Part shown: piece by piece, positions 26,489-36,202 of the stretch
Position numbering within the stretch: the stretch's first letter is position 1
Layout: every line of letters begins with the position of its first letter
NCBI GenBank assembly: GCA_009929855.1
Contig: RZZN01000016.1
Coordinates: 1 to 64,000, forward strand
Source: Gammaproteobacteria bacterium
GTDB taxonomy: Bacteria > Pseudomonadota > Gammaproteobacteria > Chromatiales > Chromatiaceae
Length of the DNA: 64,000 nucleotides
Reading direction: 5' to 3'
Made by a program: the position numbers and the translations under genes
Notes under the pieces: model-generated
The model's input: only the letters and a program-made list of their open reading frames with translations
Told to the model about the DNA's origin: nothing
The model's database searches: none

Positions 26489-26983
26489 TCAACCCTCCGC
26501 CACCCGCGCGACGCCATAGGCCTCCCAGGCCCGGCGCACCCGTCCGGTGAGGTAGGAGTGCGCCGGATCGACCTGGGCCAGGCCCGCGAGCGCAGTGCGC
26601 CCAAGTAACATGCGAAACAACATGGTCTCGCGATTGGTCAGAGTGATCTCGATCGGCCAATCACGGCCGGCCAGGAGCAGCCGGGTCTGGATGACGAAGC
26701 GATCCTCGCGATGACCGCCCGAGTCGCTCACACGTCGCTGGTCGATGATCCGCGCCTCGCCATGCACGACCACGTCGGTGCGTCGCTGCAACGGATGGAT
26801 GCCGAAGCGCACATGGCGCTGGCCGCGGCGGCGAAAGTGGTCGACATAGAAGGCGTGCAGCGTCGAGGTGCGCGCACCCGTATCGATCTTTGCCTTGATG
26901 AGTGTCAAACCCAACTCGGGCAGCCCGATCCATTCGCGCCAACCCAATAGCAGTGGTGGCGAGACCTCGTCTGGAGTCGTCAT
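26489..26983 (-). CDS. Retropepsin-like, RimK-associated protease family protein (DUF785)
   Basis: About 164 aa. Carries KIDTGARTSTLHA, the single-domain aspartic protease motif with the DTGA loop, and the conserved ENxLxxREMxxRMLLGRxAL-type region near the end (seen here as TNRETMLFRMLLGR). Family members are encoded beside RimK or other ATP-grasp ligases and probably remove or edit peptide tags as homodimers. I start at the ATG 26983 because the preceding 21 codons look non-coding. Its neighbours downstream are an ATP-grasp ligase and alpha-E gene, consistent with that theme. Confidence 0.87.
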   Translation of the reverse strand: MTTPDEVSPPLLLGWREWIGLPELGLTLIKAKIDTGARTSTLHAFYVDHFRRRGQRHVRFGIHPLQRRTDVVVHGEARIIDQRRVSDSGGHREDRFVIQTRLLLAGRDWPIEITLTNRETMLFRMLLGRTALAGLAQVDPAHSYLTGRVRRAWEAYGVARVAEG

Positions 26984-27299
26984 CGTGTCGTGGGATCCTG
27001 TAGACTCATCGTTGCGATGCGGGCGGAGACCCACCCGAGCGGCCACCGACTCACAGCCGGTGCGAGTGACCTTGGACGCGCGGCGCGCGACTGGCCAGGC
27101 GTGTCCACAAACCCGCTCGTTTGATCGTCACTGATACTCATGGCGCGTCGGATCTCGCTGCTGCTCCACATGACAACGATGAACAGGCCGAATGACATGG
27201 CTGACAGCCACCACTGACACTGAGTCTCGAACGGGATCAATCGAACGTCTTCGAGCCCGACAGACCAGAGATCGCGCCAAATCAGCCCGGGAGAACCTC
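26984..27299. other. 316-base divergent intergenic region
   Basis: Separates the minus-strand retropepsin-like gene from the plus-strand exported protein. Promoters for both genes should lie here, but I see no convincing -35/-10 pair. A GGGAG ribosome site is present just before 27300. Confidence 0.4.
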
Positions 27300-28022
27300 A
27301 TGCGTAGACCCTTCCAGTCGACCCTCACACTAGCCCTGGCCCTCGGCCTGACCACGCCGGCCATTGCCGAACAGGGGACCGCCAAGATCCTGGCGCCCTG
27401 GGAGGCCAATGGCCAACTGTTCCAGGTCGCGGTGGACAAGGTCCAGTTCATCGGCACCTTCGAGGGCATCATGTACATCGAGCAGGGCGAGGGACTCCTC
27501 GATGCCGCACTCTTCACCTGCCCCTCGACCCAGATCATCCATATCTTGAGCAATCACCTCGATGGACACGGATTCTGCACCATCGAGAGCCCGACTGGCG
27601 ATTATATCTATGCCGAGTTCACCTGTGTCGGCGAGCCTGGATCCTGCTCCGGCAAGTTCAGCCTCACCGGCGGCACCGGACGCTTGGCGGGCATCACGGG
27701 TGAGAGCGACATCATCGTGCGCACCGCCTTGAGCGGGACCACGATCAACGAGGCCACGGGCGGAACCGTGTCGGCGGCGAAAGGGCTCGCGATCTGGCCA
27801 GAGATGCGTTTCGAGTTCCCCGGCAAGAGCGCCAAGGCGGGCATGCTCGGAACTGGTCCGGGGGCCAGCAGCGAGGCGAGCCCGGAAATCCAGTCGCCGA
27901 CGCCAGGGGCCGACTCGGGCGCGACACCCGGCGATGCGGGATCGGACGCGCCGATCAGCGACATGGCCTCGGACGCGCCGCCCAGCGCGACCGAGGACAC
28001 CGCAAGCCCGCCATCCGAGTAG
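27300..28022 (+). CDS. Exported hypothetical protein with Gly/Ala/Asp/Pro-rich tail
   Basis: About 240 aa. A standard signal peptide (RRPFQ then a hydrophobic run ending PAIA) precedes a beta-rich domain with four cysteines, likely disulfides in the periplasm, including FTCVGEPGSCSG, and a FSLTGGTGRLAGITG segment like that of allene-oxide-cyclase-type barrels. The last 60 residues are low complexity (Ala, Asp, Pro, Ser). I do not recognise a function. The ATG at 27300 follows GGGAGAACCTC; a longer frame upstream lacks coding character. Confidence 0.75.
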   Translation: MRRPFQSTLTLALALGLTTPAIAEQGTAKILAPWEANGQLFQVAVDKVQFIGTFEGIMYIEQGEGLLDAALFTCPSTQIIHILSNHLDGHGFCTIESPTGDYIYAEFTCVGEPGSCSGKFSLTGGTGRLAGITGESDIIVRTALSGTTINEATGGTVSAAKGLAIWPEMRFEFPGKSAKAGMLGTGPGASSEASPEIQSPTPGADSGATPGDAGSDAPISDMASDAPPSATEDTASPPSE

Positions 28023-28057
28023 GGATTTTCGAGCTCGGACGGCGGTTCATTCCACTG

Positions 28058-28076
28058 GCCGGGTGCGGCGCCCGGC
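28058..28076. terminator. GC-rich hairpin between convergent genes
   Basis: Perfect 6-base stem (28058-28063 with 28071-28076), 7-base loop, lying exactly between the ends of the exported-protein gene and msrB. No T-run follows, so termination strength is uncertain. Confidence 0.45.
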
Positions 28077-28483
28077 TAGGTCTCACCGCCAGGTGGCTCG
28101 AATTGCAGGGCGACCGAGTTGATGCAGTAGCGCAGTCCGGTCGGGCGCGGACCGTCGGGAAAGACATGTCCGAGATGCGCGCCGCAGCGTCCACAGAGGA
28201 CCTCGGTGCGCTGCATGCCATGACTTTGATCCTCCTCGGTCAGGACCGCATCGGCGCCAGCGGTCTGCCAGAAACTCGGCCAGCCGGTGCCTGAGTCGAA
28301 CTTCTCCGCGGCATCGAAGAGCGGATGCCCGCAGCACACGCAGCGGTAGATTCCGGGTGCCTTCCAGGCATGATATCGCCCGCTGAATGGAGGCTCGGTG
28401 CCTTTGCAGCGGCAGACATTGTATTGACTGGGCGTGAGTAACTCGCGCCACTCTTCATCGGTCTTATCGATCTCGAGCGCCAT
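28076..28483 (-). CDS. msrB: Peptide-methionine (R)-S-oxide reductase MsrB
   Basis: About 135 aa. Repairs the R-epimer of methionine sulfoxide in proteins. Visible are the family motif [12 protein letters not shown], two zinc-binding Cys-x-x-Cys pairs (CVCCG and CGRCG), GHVFPDGP, and the catalytic cysteine in [10 protein letters not shown] use the ATG 28483, preceded by GAGG at 6 bases, instead of the GTG two codons earlier. Single gene, with no msrA next to it. No signal peptide, so it is the cytoplasmic form. Confidence 0.97.
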   Translation of the reverse strand: MALEIDKTDEEWRELLTPSQYNVCRCKGTEPPFSGRYHAWKAPGIYRCVCCGHPLFDAAEKFDSGTGWPSFWQTAGADAVLTEEDQSHGMQRTEVLCGRCGAHLGHVFPDGPRPTGLRYCINSVALQFEPPGGET

Positions 28484-28831
28484 GCTCACCTCGCTGCTAC
28501 TGAATCATCGACAGAGTCGTGCGGTTCACCCGCGCCGCCCCAGTAGGCTTGGGTCGTCATACCGCCAACACAAGCACAGACAGGGGGCGATGCTGGTCGA
28601 CCTGGCATGCCGGGGTGATCCCGATCGGCCTTGAGACCGTTCGGCACACACCACTATACTGACTCGAATGGTCGGGACGAGCACGTCCAGACGCGCTCGC
28701 CCCGACACAGATCCTGGAGCATCCCCGCGGTATGCGCGGTTTCGCCGGCCAACCCGTCCCGATCGCCCAGAGGCCGAGGTCCATCAGGTGCCGGTCAGTG
28801 CCGGCTCGCCGAGTTTCATTGAGTGAAGCCG
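28484..28831. other. 348-base divergent intergenic region with one good plus-strand promoter
   Basis: Between msrB (minus) and the Sco-like gene (plus). It holds the promoter annotated at 28631-28660 and about 160 bases of GC-rich leader after it. No open frame here is credible. Confidence 0.5.
28631..28660 (+). promoter_or_regulatory. Sigma-70-type promoter
   Basis: TTGAGA at 28631-28636 and TATACT at 28655-28660 with an 18-base spacer; each box matches consensus at five of six bases. It should start transcription near 28667, about 165 bases before the Sco-like gene, leaving a long leader. Confidence 0.6.
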
Positions 28832-29449
28832 ATGCTGCTGCGCAACCGTCACCCGCTTTGGATCCGCCTGATCCTGGTCCTGGGCGCCATCTCGCTGTTC
28901 GTCCTCTCCTATCAATGGGGCAACCAGTATCAGAGACGTCTCGCTGGGCCGCCGGTGATCAGCGGGATCCTGATCCAACCTCCGGCCAAGCTGCCCGAGA
29001 TCAGTCTCCAGGATGCACTGGGGCGGCCGTTCGATCAGGATGATCTCGACCCCGGCTGGACACTCATGGCCTTCGGTGACCTTGCGGGGGCATCGGGACA
29101 GCTTGCCGCGCAGCGACTCGGTGATGTCATGAACCGTGTCGCTGAGCGGCGCGTGCTGCGCGAGACACTCCGACTGGTCCTGGTGACGACCAGAGACACC
29201 CCTGGCCTGGCGCGCGAGCTCATGCGTCTGGTCCCCGCACTCGAGGTGCTCAGTGGCGAGCCGCGGCAGATCGCGCGGCTGCGCGAATCGATCGGACTCG
29301 GTGATGAACCAAACTCGGGTATCTTCGTGTTCGGCCCAGGCGGCTACCTGCTCGCCTTCATGCCGGAGGGCCAGTCCACCGCCGCGATCGCCGAGGATCT
29401 CGCGGCACTCCATGAGCGCGCCTTCACCCTGATCCCGCAGGACGCTTGA
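28832..29449 (+). CDS. Membrane-anchored Sco1/thioredoxin-fold-like protein lacking the metal-binding cysteines
   Basis: About 205 aa: one N-terminal membrane helix (residues 10-28), then a periplasmic domain reading like Sco1/SenC proteins (PEISLQDALGRPF; WTLMAFGDLAG where Sco has the CxxxC copper site; GIFVFGPGGYLLAF near the end). The copper-binding Cys pair is replaced by non-cysteine residues, so it cannot act as a standard copper chaperone or thiol reductase. Perhaps a degenerate paralogue that scaffolds oxidase assembly. I use the ATG at 28832; a GTG at 28823 is the alternative. The family link is by resemblance, moderately sure. Confidence 0.7.
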   Translation: MLLRNRHPLWIRLILVLGAISLFVLSYQWGNQYQRRLAGPPVISGILIQPPAKLPEISLQDALGRPFDQDDLDPGWTLMAFGDLAGASGQLAAQRLGDVMNRVAERRVLRETLRLVLVTTRDTPGLARELMRLVPALEVLSGEPRQIARLRESIGLGDEPNSGIFVFGPGGYLLAFMPEGQSTAAIAEDLAALHERAFTLIPQDA

Positions 29450-29568
29450 TCGACCCGTGCCGCTGCCGCCAGCGCCAGACCCGACCCCGCGGCGGCCTGA
29501 TCAAATACCGCATGCATCGCGGTCCGACCCTGCCGGGACCGTGAACACAGTTTAGAGGATCCCGATCC

Positions 29569-30465
29569 ATGAGCAACCGCCCGCTGCCACTGGCGTCCAG
29601 ACTCTTCGTCATCTTGCAGCACATCCTGCCACAACATACGCTCTCGCGACTCATGTATGCGCTGGCACGTGTGCGCTGGGGTCCGCTCAAGGATCTACTG
29701 ATCGGCCAGTTGGTGCGTCGCTACCACATCGATCTCAGCGAGGCCGCCGAGCCGAACCCGAGGGCCTATGATGATTTCAATGCATTCTTCACCCGCGCGC
29801 TGCGTCCTGGCGCGCGGCCGCTCGATGCCGATCCCCGGGCGGTCGTGAGTCCGGTCGACGGGCTCATCAGCCAGATCGGCTCGATCACCAGTGACCAGCC
29901 GATCCAGGCCAAGGGCGAGGATTTCACGATCGCGCAACTGTTGGGCGGGGACGAGGCACGCGCGCGCGCCTTCGCTGGTGGACGATTCGCGACCATCTAT
30001 CTGGCGCCCAGCGACTATCATCGGATCCACATGCCTGTCGCTGGGGCGCTCGAGTGGATGGGGCACATCCAGGGGCGGCTGTTCAGCGTCAATGCAACCA
30101 CCACCAGACTGGTCCCGGGTCTACTCGCCCGCAACGAGCGGGTCGTCTGTCAGTTCGAGACCGCGGCCGGCCGCATGACGATGGTCTTGGTGGGCGCCAT
30201 CTTCGTTGGCGGCATCGAGACGGTCTGGTCTGGAGAGGTCACCCCACGACGGATGCAAACCGGGGCGACGCACGACGCCGACCACCCGATCAGGCTGGAG
30301 CGCGGCGCCGAGATGGGACGCTTCAACCTGGGCTCGACCGTCATCCTGCTCTTCGAGCCCAGCCGGATCGACTGGGACGCGCGGCTCGTGCCAGGCTGCA
30401 AGATCCAACTCGGGCAGCGACTGGGGACGATCGGCAAGTCCACGGACCCGATACCCGAAACCTGA
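29569..30465 (+). CDS. psd: Phosphatidylserine decarboxylase proenzyme
   Basis: 298 aa. Converts phosphatidylserine to phosphatidylethanolamine at the inner membrane. Key features: FNAFFTRALRPGARP, SPVDGLISQIG, DYHRIHMPVAG with the charge-relay His, and the LGST self-cleavage site (about residues 254-257), where Ser becomes the pyruvoyl group. Length is normal for the proteobacterial enzyme. An AGAGGATCC ribosome site precedes the ATG. It converges on lolA, with a strong hairpin between them. Confidence 0.97.
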   Translation: MSNRPLPLASRLFVILQHILPQHTLSRLMYALARVRWGPLKDLLIGQLVRRYHIDLSEAAEPNPRAYDDFNAFFTRALRPGARPLDADPRAVVSPVDGLISQIGSITSDQPIQAKGEDFTIAQLLGGDEARARAFAGGRFATIYLAPSDYHRIHMPVAGALEWMGHIQGRLFSVNATTTRLVPGLLARNERVVCQFETAAGRMTMVLVGAIFVGGIETVWSGEVTPRRMQTGATHDADHPIRLERGAEMGRFNLGSTVILLFEPSRIDWDARLVPGCKIQLGQRLGTIGKSTDPIPET

Positions 30466-30558
30466 CAACCGACATCTCACGCACCGGAAGGGTGCGCGCG
30501 AGTCGCGCCCTGAGCCAGGATGGCGCATCCCACAGGCGTGTCGATTGAACCCCATGGA

Positions 30559-30594
30559 GCCCTGCGCGCGCGGCACGCTCCTCGCGCGCAGGGC
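30559..30594. terminator. Strong hairpin between psd and lolA
   Basis: Perfect 12-base inverted repeat (30559-30570 with 30583-30594) with a 12-base loop, between the converging psd and lolA genes. It could stop transcription from both sides, though no T-run is present. Confidence 0.6.
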
Positions 30595-30599
30595 GACAC

Positions 30600-31268
30600 T
30601 CAATCGAATGAGAGAAAATCATCCACGGCGCGCTGATCGATCTTGAACAGATCGGGGCTCAGCGGTGTATTTCGGGTGGTCGCGCTGAAATTCAGGCGGG
30701 TGGTCTGTCCGAAGCTGTCCTCCATGATGAGGCTCTCCAGACGGTCCTGTCCGAAACCCAATTCGATGCGCTGCACGTCGGTGTCCTGGGCCTTGGGAAT
30801 CAGCTCCACCCAATGACGCCCATCGGTACTGGCTATCTCGGCCGCGTCGAAGTGTGTCTCGATCGGCTCATCATTGGCCAGCAGCAGGGCCGGCGTGCCA
30901 CTCAGCGCGCGGCTCTGGCTTTGATGCGAGACCTGCTGGAGATCCAGGTCGTGCAGATAGACCCGCTTGCCGTCGGCGATGATGACCTGCCGATTGGGCG
31001 TGTCGTACTCCCACCGAAACCGTCCGGGACGCTGGAGATAGAGTGTTCCGCGCGACTCGCTCATGCGGGTACGCTCGGCATTGAAGGTGAATTGCTCGAA
31101 GTCCGCGCGCAGACTCTGGAGACCGGCAAGATAGGTGTTCACGCGCTGGGCGCCGTCGGCAAGCGCCGACCCGGCGCCAGCCAGACCCAAGGGTAGAAGG
31201 AGCAGGCACACGGCGAGATGGCGCTGGCGCCTCGCCCACCGTTTGGTGAGTGGCAGAGGTGATGTCAT
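30600..31268 (-). CDS. lolA: Outer-membrane lipoprotein carrier LolA
   Basis: 222 aa. Periplasmic chaperone that takes lipoproteins from LolCDE to LolB. A signal peptide ends near ALADGA (about residue 38). The mature part shows the family pattern: LQSLRADFEQF, GTLYLQRPGRFRWEYDTP and QVIIADGKRVYLHD. It follows ftsK on the same strand, the usual gammaproteobacterial order, with a 230-base gap in which no clear promoter was found. Confidence 0.96.
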   Translation of the reverse strand: MTSPLPLTKRWARRQRHLAVCLLLLPLGLAGAGSALADGAQRVNTYLAGLQSLRADFEQFTFNAERTRMSESRGTLYLQRPGRFRWEYDTPNRQVIIADGKRVYLHDLDLQQVSHQSQSRALSGTPALLLANDEPIETHFDAAEIASTDGRHWVELIPKAQDTDVQRIELGFGQDRLESLIMEDSFGQTTRLNFSATTRNTPLSPDLFKIDQRAVDDFLSFD

Positions 31269-31498
31269 GGATCAACCTGTTGTAAAGATTGTTGTGACTC
31301 GCGGCTCCTGCGCGACCTCGATCGGCGTGCGATCGGCGTGCGCTGGCCGCACGGTCGCGCCCCGTGGTGATCGGCTGTCAACATCTCTGGTCCCGCGCGC
31401 TGGCCGGGGCCGGGGGCTCGCGCGTGATCGCGACCCTGGCACCGAGCAGGCACGCTCAACGCCGTGACCGATGCGGCACACCGCCTGATTCAGGACGC

Positions 31499-33958
31499 TC
31501 AATCCTCCGGCGGAGGTGGTGCGAGAACCTCGCGGTTGCCATTGGTCTCGGCAGGACCGACGATACCGATCCGCTCCATCTCCTCGATCATGCGGGCGGC
31601 CCGGTTGTAGCCGATCTTGAGTCGACGCTGGACGCCGGAGATGGATGCGCGCCGGCTCTCGACGACGATTTGGACCGCATCGTCGAACAGAGGATCAGTG
31701 TCCTCGGTGTCGCCGCGCGGCTCCGGGTCGATTCCGGGGATCGCTTCGGTCGGCTCGCGCAAGACGTCATCGAGATAATCGGCGGTTCCGAACTGTTTGA
31801 GATAGTCGACCACACGATGGACCTCATGATCGTCCACGAAGGCGCCGTGCACGCGCTGCGGGATATTCCCACCCGGTGGCAGATACAGCATGTCGCCATG
31901 ACCGAGCAGCTGCTCGGCGCCCATCTGGTCGAGGATGGTGCGCGAGTCGATCCGCGAGGAGACTTGAAAGGCGATGCGTGTCGGGATGTTGGCCTTGATC
32001 AGTCCTGTCAGGACATCGACCGAGGGGCGTTGAGTGGCCAGCAGTAGATGGATCCCCGAGGCGCGCGCCTTCTGCGCCAAGCGCGCGATCAACTCCTCGA
32101 CCTTCTTGCCCACCACCATCATCATGTCGGCCAGTTCGTCGATGATGACGACGATATAGGGCAGATGCTCGAGCATGGGCACCTGCCCACCGGCCGCGGC
32201 GAGTGCATCGGCGCTGATGGTCGGGTCGGGGATCGGCTGTCCGGCCGCCGCCGCCTCGGCAATGCGCCGATTGTAGCCACCGATGTTGCGCACCCCGAGC
32301 TTGGCCATGAGGCGATAGCGGCGCTCCATCTCGCCGACACACCAACGCAGCGCATTGGCGGCTTCCTTCATGTCGGTGACCACCGGGGTGAGCAGATGCG
32401 GGATGCCCTCATACACAGAGAGCTCAAGCATCTTGGGATCGACCATGATGAGTCGCACGTCGCGCGGCTGTGACTTGTAGAGCAGGCTCAGGATCATCCC
32501 GTTGAGCGCGACCGACTTGCCCGATCCGGTGGTGCCGGCGATCAGTGCGTGGGGCATGCGGGCAAGGTCGACGACGACCGGCGCACCCGAGATATTGGTG
32601 CCCAACCCCAGGGTCAAGGGCGACTTGGCATCCTGATAGACCCCGGAGCTGAAGATCTGGCGCAAGAAGACGGTCTCGCGCTGCTGGTTGGGGATCTCGA
32701 TCCCGATCACCGACTTGCCTGGGATCACCTCCACCACTCGCACGCTGATGGTCGAGAGCGCACGCGCCAAGTCCTTGGCCAGTCCGGTGATCTTGCTGAC
32801 CTTGATGCCGGGCGCAAGCTCGAGCTCGAAGAGTGTCACGACTGGGCCTGGATAGACCGCGACCACCCGCACCGTCACACCGAAATCGGCGAGCTTGATC
32901 TCGACCTGCCGCGACAGCGCCTCGATCTGCGCATCCGAGTAGCCGCGTCCGCTCGGACGCGGCTGATCGAGCAAGGCGAGCGAGGGCAGCGTGATCTCGC
33001 CGGACGCCTGCGCGATCGCTCGCGGCCGGGGGTCGGCGACCGCCACCGCCGACGCGGGGATGGGCGGGTGCCATGGCTGCTCAGCCTGGGGTGCGCTGGA
33101 CTCGGGCTCCCGCGCATCCTCCGCCGGGGCCGGCGTGGGCTCGTGCATCGCCGCTAGAACACCTTGTGGCACACCAGTGAAGGGGCGGGGCGGGCGCGCA
33201 TCGGGCTCGGGGACCGCTGCGCCGGCCTCCCCCGCGTCCGGCTCGCCCGCGGGCGGATCGATCAGATTCAATGCCTTCGGCAAGGTCTCAGGCAGGCCGG
33301 GCGCGCTCGCTGGCCGGCGCGCGGCGAGTCGGGCCCGCGCGAGCCCCATCAGCAACGCGGAGGCCTGCAATGCAGCGTCTCCCAAGTGATCGACGAGCTT
33401 GAGGATCGAGACACCAGAGAACAGCGAGACCCCGGCGAGGAGCATGCCGCCGAGCAAGAGGTTGGCTCCGCCCCAATTGAAGGCATCCAGCATGCGCGAC
33501 CCGACCAGTAGACCCAGACCACCACCCGGCCCATTGGGTAGATGCACACTGAGTGTCCCGAGATGGACCGCCGCGAAGCCGCAGCCGGCGGTGATGATCA
33601 GGAGGAAGCCGAGCCAACGCCGCGCCAGGATCCAGGTCCGCGGCTCGACGTCCTCCTGACCGCGACCACGAAACACCAGCCACGCACTCCAGCCCACCAT
33701 GAGTGGGATCAGATAGGCGAAGAATCCCAGCAGGAACAGCGTCACATCGGCGAACCAGGCCCCCGCGCGCCCGGCGGCGTTGATGACCTCGGTGGTGTCA
33801 CCGACGAACGACCAACCCGGATCGTTGGGCGAATAGGTCAGGAGCGCCAACAGCAGATAGAGCGCCACGACAATGAGCGCCCACATCGCGCCCTCGCGCA
33901 GCGCGCGCTCCGCGTAATCACTGAACGTCAAATGCCCGTATCGTGTCGCCTGTGCCAT
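31499..33958 (-). CDS. ftsK: DNA translocase FtsK
   Basis: 819 aa. Pumps chromosome ends through the septum and activates XerCD at dif. There are four to five N-terminal membrane helices (residues 25-200), a Pro/Ala/Glu-rich linker (about 220-330), the RecA-like motor with Walker [10 protein letters not shown] (about 470) and Walker B IDELADMM (about 609), and a C-terminal gamma winged helix that reads KOPS DNA. The linker is short compared with E. coli FtsK. GGAG lies 7 bases before the ATG. Upstream is the end of the hox operon; downstream is lolA. Confidence 0.97.
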   Translation of the reverse strand: MAQATRYGHLTFSDYAERALREGAMWALIVVALYLLLALLTYSPNDPGWSFVGDTTEVINAAGRAGAWFADVTLFLLGFFAYLIPLMVGWSAWLVFRGRGQEDVEPRTWILARRWLGFLLIITAGCGFAAVHLGTLSVHLPNGPGGGLGLLVGSRMLDAFNWGGANLLLGGMLLAGVSLFSGVSILKLVDHLGDAALQASALLMGLARARLAARRPASAPGLPETLPKALNLIDPPAGEPDAGEAGAAVPEPDARPPRPFTGVPQGVLAAMHEPTPAPAEDAREPESSAPQAEQPWHPPIPASAVAVADPRPRAIAQASGEITLPSLALLDQPRPSGRGYSDAQIEALSRQVEIKLADFGVTVRVVAVYPGPVVTLFELELAPGIKVSKITGLAKDLARALSTISVRVVEVIPGKSVIGIEIPNQQRETVFLRQIFSSGVYQDAKSPLTLGLGTNISGAPVVVDLARMPHALIAGTTGSGKSVALNGMILSLLYKSQPRDVRLIMVDPKMLELSVYEGIPHLLTPVVTDMKEAANALRWCVGEMERRYRLMAKLGVRNIGGYNRRIAEAAAAGQPIPDPTISADALAAAGGQVPMLEHLPYIVVIIDELADMMMVVGKKVEELIARLAQKARASGIHLLLATQRPSVDVLTGLIKANIPTRIAFQVSSRIDSRTILDQMGAEQLLGHGDMLYLPPGGNIPQRVHGAFVDDHEVHRVVDYLKQFGTADYLDDVLREPTEAIPGIDPEPRGDTEDTDPLFDDAVQIVVESRRASISGVQRRLKIGYNRAARMIEEMERIGIVGPAETNGNREVLAPPPPED

Positions 33959-33996
33959 ATCTCACTCCAAGGTCGGCCTTCCATGATAACCCGACA

Positions 33997-34033
33997 GGCG
34001 CATCAGTGGGGCCATGCGCCTTGACGCATGGCC
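33997..34033. promoter_or_regulatory. Two mutually exclusive hairpins between hoxH and ftsK
   Basis: Hairpin A pairs 33997-34003 with 34014-34020 (7 perfect base pairs). Hairpin B pairs 34010-34018 with 34025-34033 (9 perfect base pairs, 6-base loop). They share bases 34014-34018 and cannot form together. Located in the 165-base spacer after hoxH and before ftsK. May terminate the hox message or act as an attenuator for ftsK. Confidence 0.4.
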
Positions 34034-34123
34034 GCAAGGTGACGCGGCGGAGCTCGACAGACACATTCGATGGAGCGCGCTCTTGTCCGATGAGCCAGCC
34101 ATGGGCGCGGCGCGCGGATCCGC

Positions 34124-35608
34124 TCAAGCACGGCACAGTCCATCACCGTCGCGCTGGAGACGCCCGATCCGCTCACCAGCGGCGTCGAGCAGCTCGATCT
34201 CGAGGGGCATCCGACCGAGGGCGTGGGTGGCGCAGGAGAGACAAGGATCATAGGCGCGGATCGCGACCTCGATCTGATTGAGCAGTGGCTCGGTCAGCGC
34301 TCGTCCATCGAGATGATCGCGCGCCACCCGGCAGATGGCCTCGTTCATCGCCTGATTGTTGTTGGTGGTCGAGACGATCAGGTTCGCCCGTGTCACCAAT
34401 CCATCGGGATCGATCTCGTAATGGTGGAACAGAGTGCCACGTGGGGCCTCGAGGACCCCGATCCCCAACTGGCGCGGCGTCCCGAGTCGACGCAGCTGGG
34501 TGCCCTGCAGATCGGGATCGGCGAGCAGCTCGCGGATCGCTTCAGCGCAATGCAGCAGCTCGATCAAGCGTGCCCAATGGGTGGTAAGCGCCGCTTGGAG
34601 TGGCCGACCCTCGCCGGCCGCGGCGAAATCCTGACGCTCCTGCTCGGCCAGCGGGGTATGGAAACCGTCACAGTTGTTGACCCGTGCCAAGGGGCCGACC
34701 CGATACCAGCCCTCTTCCGGTCCCAAGGCGGCGATGAATGGAAACTTCATGTAGCTCCAAGGCTTGATCTCCTCGCGTAGCAGCTCGGCATAGCCTTGGT
34801 CGGGCTGATGGTCGAACAGGGTCTCGCCCATTGGATCACGCGCGCGCAAGCCACCGTCATAGAGCTCGAATCCGCCATCCGGCGCGACCAGGCTGAGCGT
34901 ATTGGCCGCGACATTCGCGAAATGGTAATGATAGTCGGGGTTGCTCAGGATGATGCGCTTGATCAGCTGGACCGCCTGCTCGGCCCAATCGACGACCTGG
35001 TCGATGTCGGCCAGGAGGAGGTCGCGCTCGGCGAGGCTGACGTTCTTGTTGACCCCGCCGGGCAGCGCGCCCGTGCCATGGATCCGCTTTCCAGAGGTGA
35101 CTCGGATGACCTCCTGACCGTACTTGCGCAGCAGCACGCCTTGCTTGGCGATCTCGGGATGATCCTGAATGACTCCAACGATATTGCGGTGGGCGATCGC
35201 ATCATCGGTGCCGAACAGTAGATCCGGAGAGGACAGATGGAAGAAGTGCAGTGCGTGTGACTGCAACGTTTGACCCAGATGCATGAGTCGACGCACCTTC
35301 TCGGCGGTCGGTGGGAGCTGGTCGACCCCGACCAGCCGATCGCAGGCCTTGGCCGCCGCCAGATGGTGACTGACCGGACAGATCCCGCACAGTCGCTGCA
35401 CCAAGACCGGGAGCTCCCAATAGGGCCGCCCTTGGATGAAACGCTCGAAGCCGCGAAATTCGACGATATGCAGACGTGCCTGCTTGACATGATCCTCCTC
35501 GTCGAGCAGGAGCGTCACCTTTCCGTGACCCTCGACACGGGTCAGCGGCTCGATACAGACCCGTCGCAGTGTCTCGGGATGGCGAGCGGTCTCCAGTGGG
35601 CTGGTCAT
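34124..35608 (-). CDS. hoxH: NAD-reducing [NiFe] hydrogenase large subunit HoxH
   Basis: About 494 aa. Holds the NiFe active site: the N-terminal cysteine motif RLCGICPVSHH and the C-terminal DPCLSCATH, preceded by TRVEGHG. A C-terminal extension of about 30 residues follows the final His; it must be removed by a maturation protease (HoxW type), which is not encoded here. I set the start at the ATG 35608 with GAGGG 9 bases upstream; a longer frame begins at 35638. Last gene of the hoxFUYH operon, 54 bases after hoxY. Soluble: no signal or membrane segment. Confidence 0.96.
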   Translation of the reverse strand: MTSPLETARHPETLRRVCIEPLTRVEGHGKVTLLLDEEDHVKQARLHIVEFRGFERFIQGRPYWELPVLVQRLCGICPVSHHLAAAKACDRLVGVDQLPPTAEKVRRLMHLGQTLQSHALHFFHLSSPDLLFGTDDAIAHRNIVGVIQDHPEIAKQGVLLRKYGQEVIRVTSGKRIHGTGALPGGVNKNVSLAERDLLLADIDQVVDWAEQAVQLIKRIILSNPDYHYHFANVAANTLSLVAPDGGFELYDGGLRARDPMGETLFDHQPDQGYAELLREEIKPWSYMKFPFIAALGPEEGWYRVGPLARVNNCDGFHTPLAEQERQDFAAAGEGRPLQAALTTHWARLIELLHCAEAIRELLADPDLQGTQLRRLGTPRQLGIGVLEAPRGTLFHHYEIDPDGLVTRANLIVSTTNNNQAMNEAICRVARDHLDGRALTEPLLNQIEVAIRAYDPCLSCATHALGRMPLEIELLDAAGERIGRLQRDGDGLCRA

Positions 35609-35662
35609 GAGTGTCACCCTCGTGGCGCGGGGATGCATGGGGCGCGGCCGCCGCCCGCACCC

Positions 35663-36202
35663 TCAGTCATAGTGGATCTGCGTGTAGGCATAGTCGATCG
35701 GGCGCCCGTCCAACAGTGCGCTGAGGAAGGTCCAGATGGCATCGGCCGAGGGCGGGCAACCGGGCAGCACATGATCGACGGCGACCACCTCATGGATCGG
35801 ATGGACCCGATCGAGCAGCAGTGGGATCTCGGGGTCGTTCGGGATACCCGGACGCTCGAGACCGATCCCGTTCATGTAGGACTCACGCAGACACTCGCCG
35901 AGACTCACCTGATTGCGCATTGCGGGGATCCCACCGTTGACCGCGCAGGCGCCGAAGGCCACCAGGATCTTGCAGCGTCGTCTGATCTCGAGTAGCACCT
36001 CGACATTCTCGACATTGGCGACCCCGCCCTCGACCAGGGCCAGGTCGCAATCGCCGAAGGTCTTGATGTCGGTGAGCGGGGTCCGATCGAGGTCCACCCG
36101 CTCGACCAGATCCAGAAACCGCTCATCGATGTCGAGCAATGACATGTGACAGCCGAAACAACCACACAGCGAAGCGGTGGCGACACGGATCCTCGCGGCC
36201 AT
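35663..36202 (-). CDS. hoxY: NAD-reducing [NiFe] hydrogenase small subunit HoxY
   Basis: 179 aa, the short form of hydrogenase small subunit without a Tat signal, as expected for cytoplasmic HoxY. It carries cysteines for the single proximal [4Fe-4S] cluster: CGCFGCH near the N-terminus, FGACAVNGG in the middle and LPGCPPSAD near the end. Passes electrons from HoxH to the HoxFU diaphorase. Its ATG shares one base with the hoxU stop (TGATG), so the two are translationally coupled. Confidence 0.96.
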   Translation of the reverse strand: MAARIRVATASLCGCFGCHMSLLDIDERFLDLVERVDLDRTPLTDIKTFGDCDLALVEGGVANVENVEVLLEIRRRCKILVAFGACAVNGGIPAMRNQVSLGECLRESYMNGIGLERPGIPNDPEIPLLLDRVHPIHEVVAVDHVLPGCPPSADAIWTFLSALLDGRPIDYAYTQIHYD

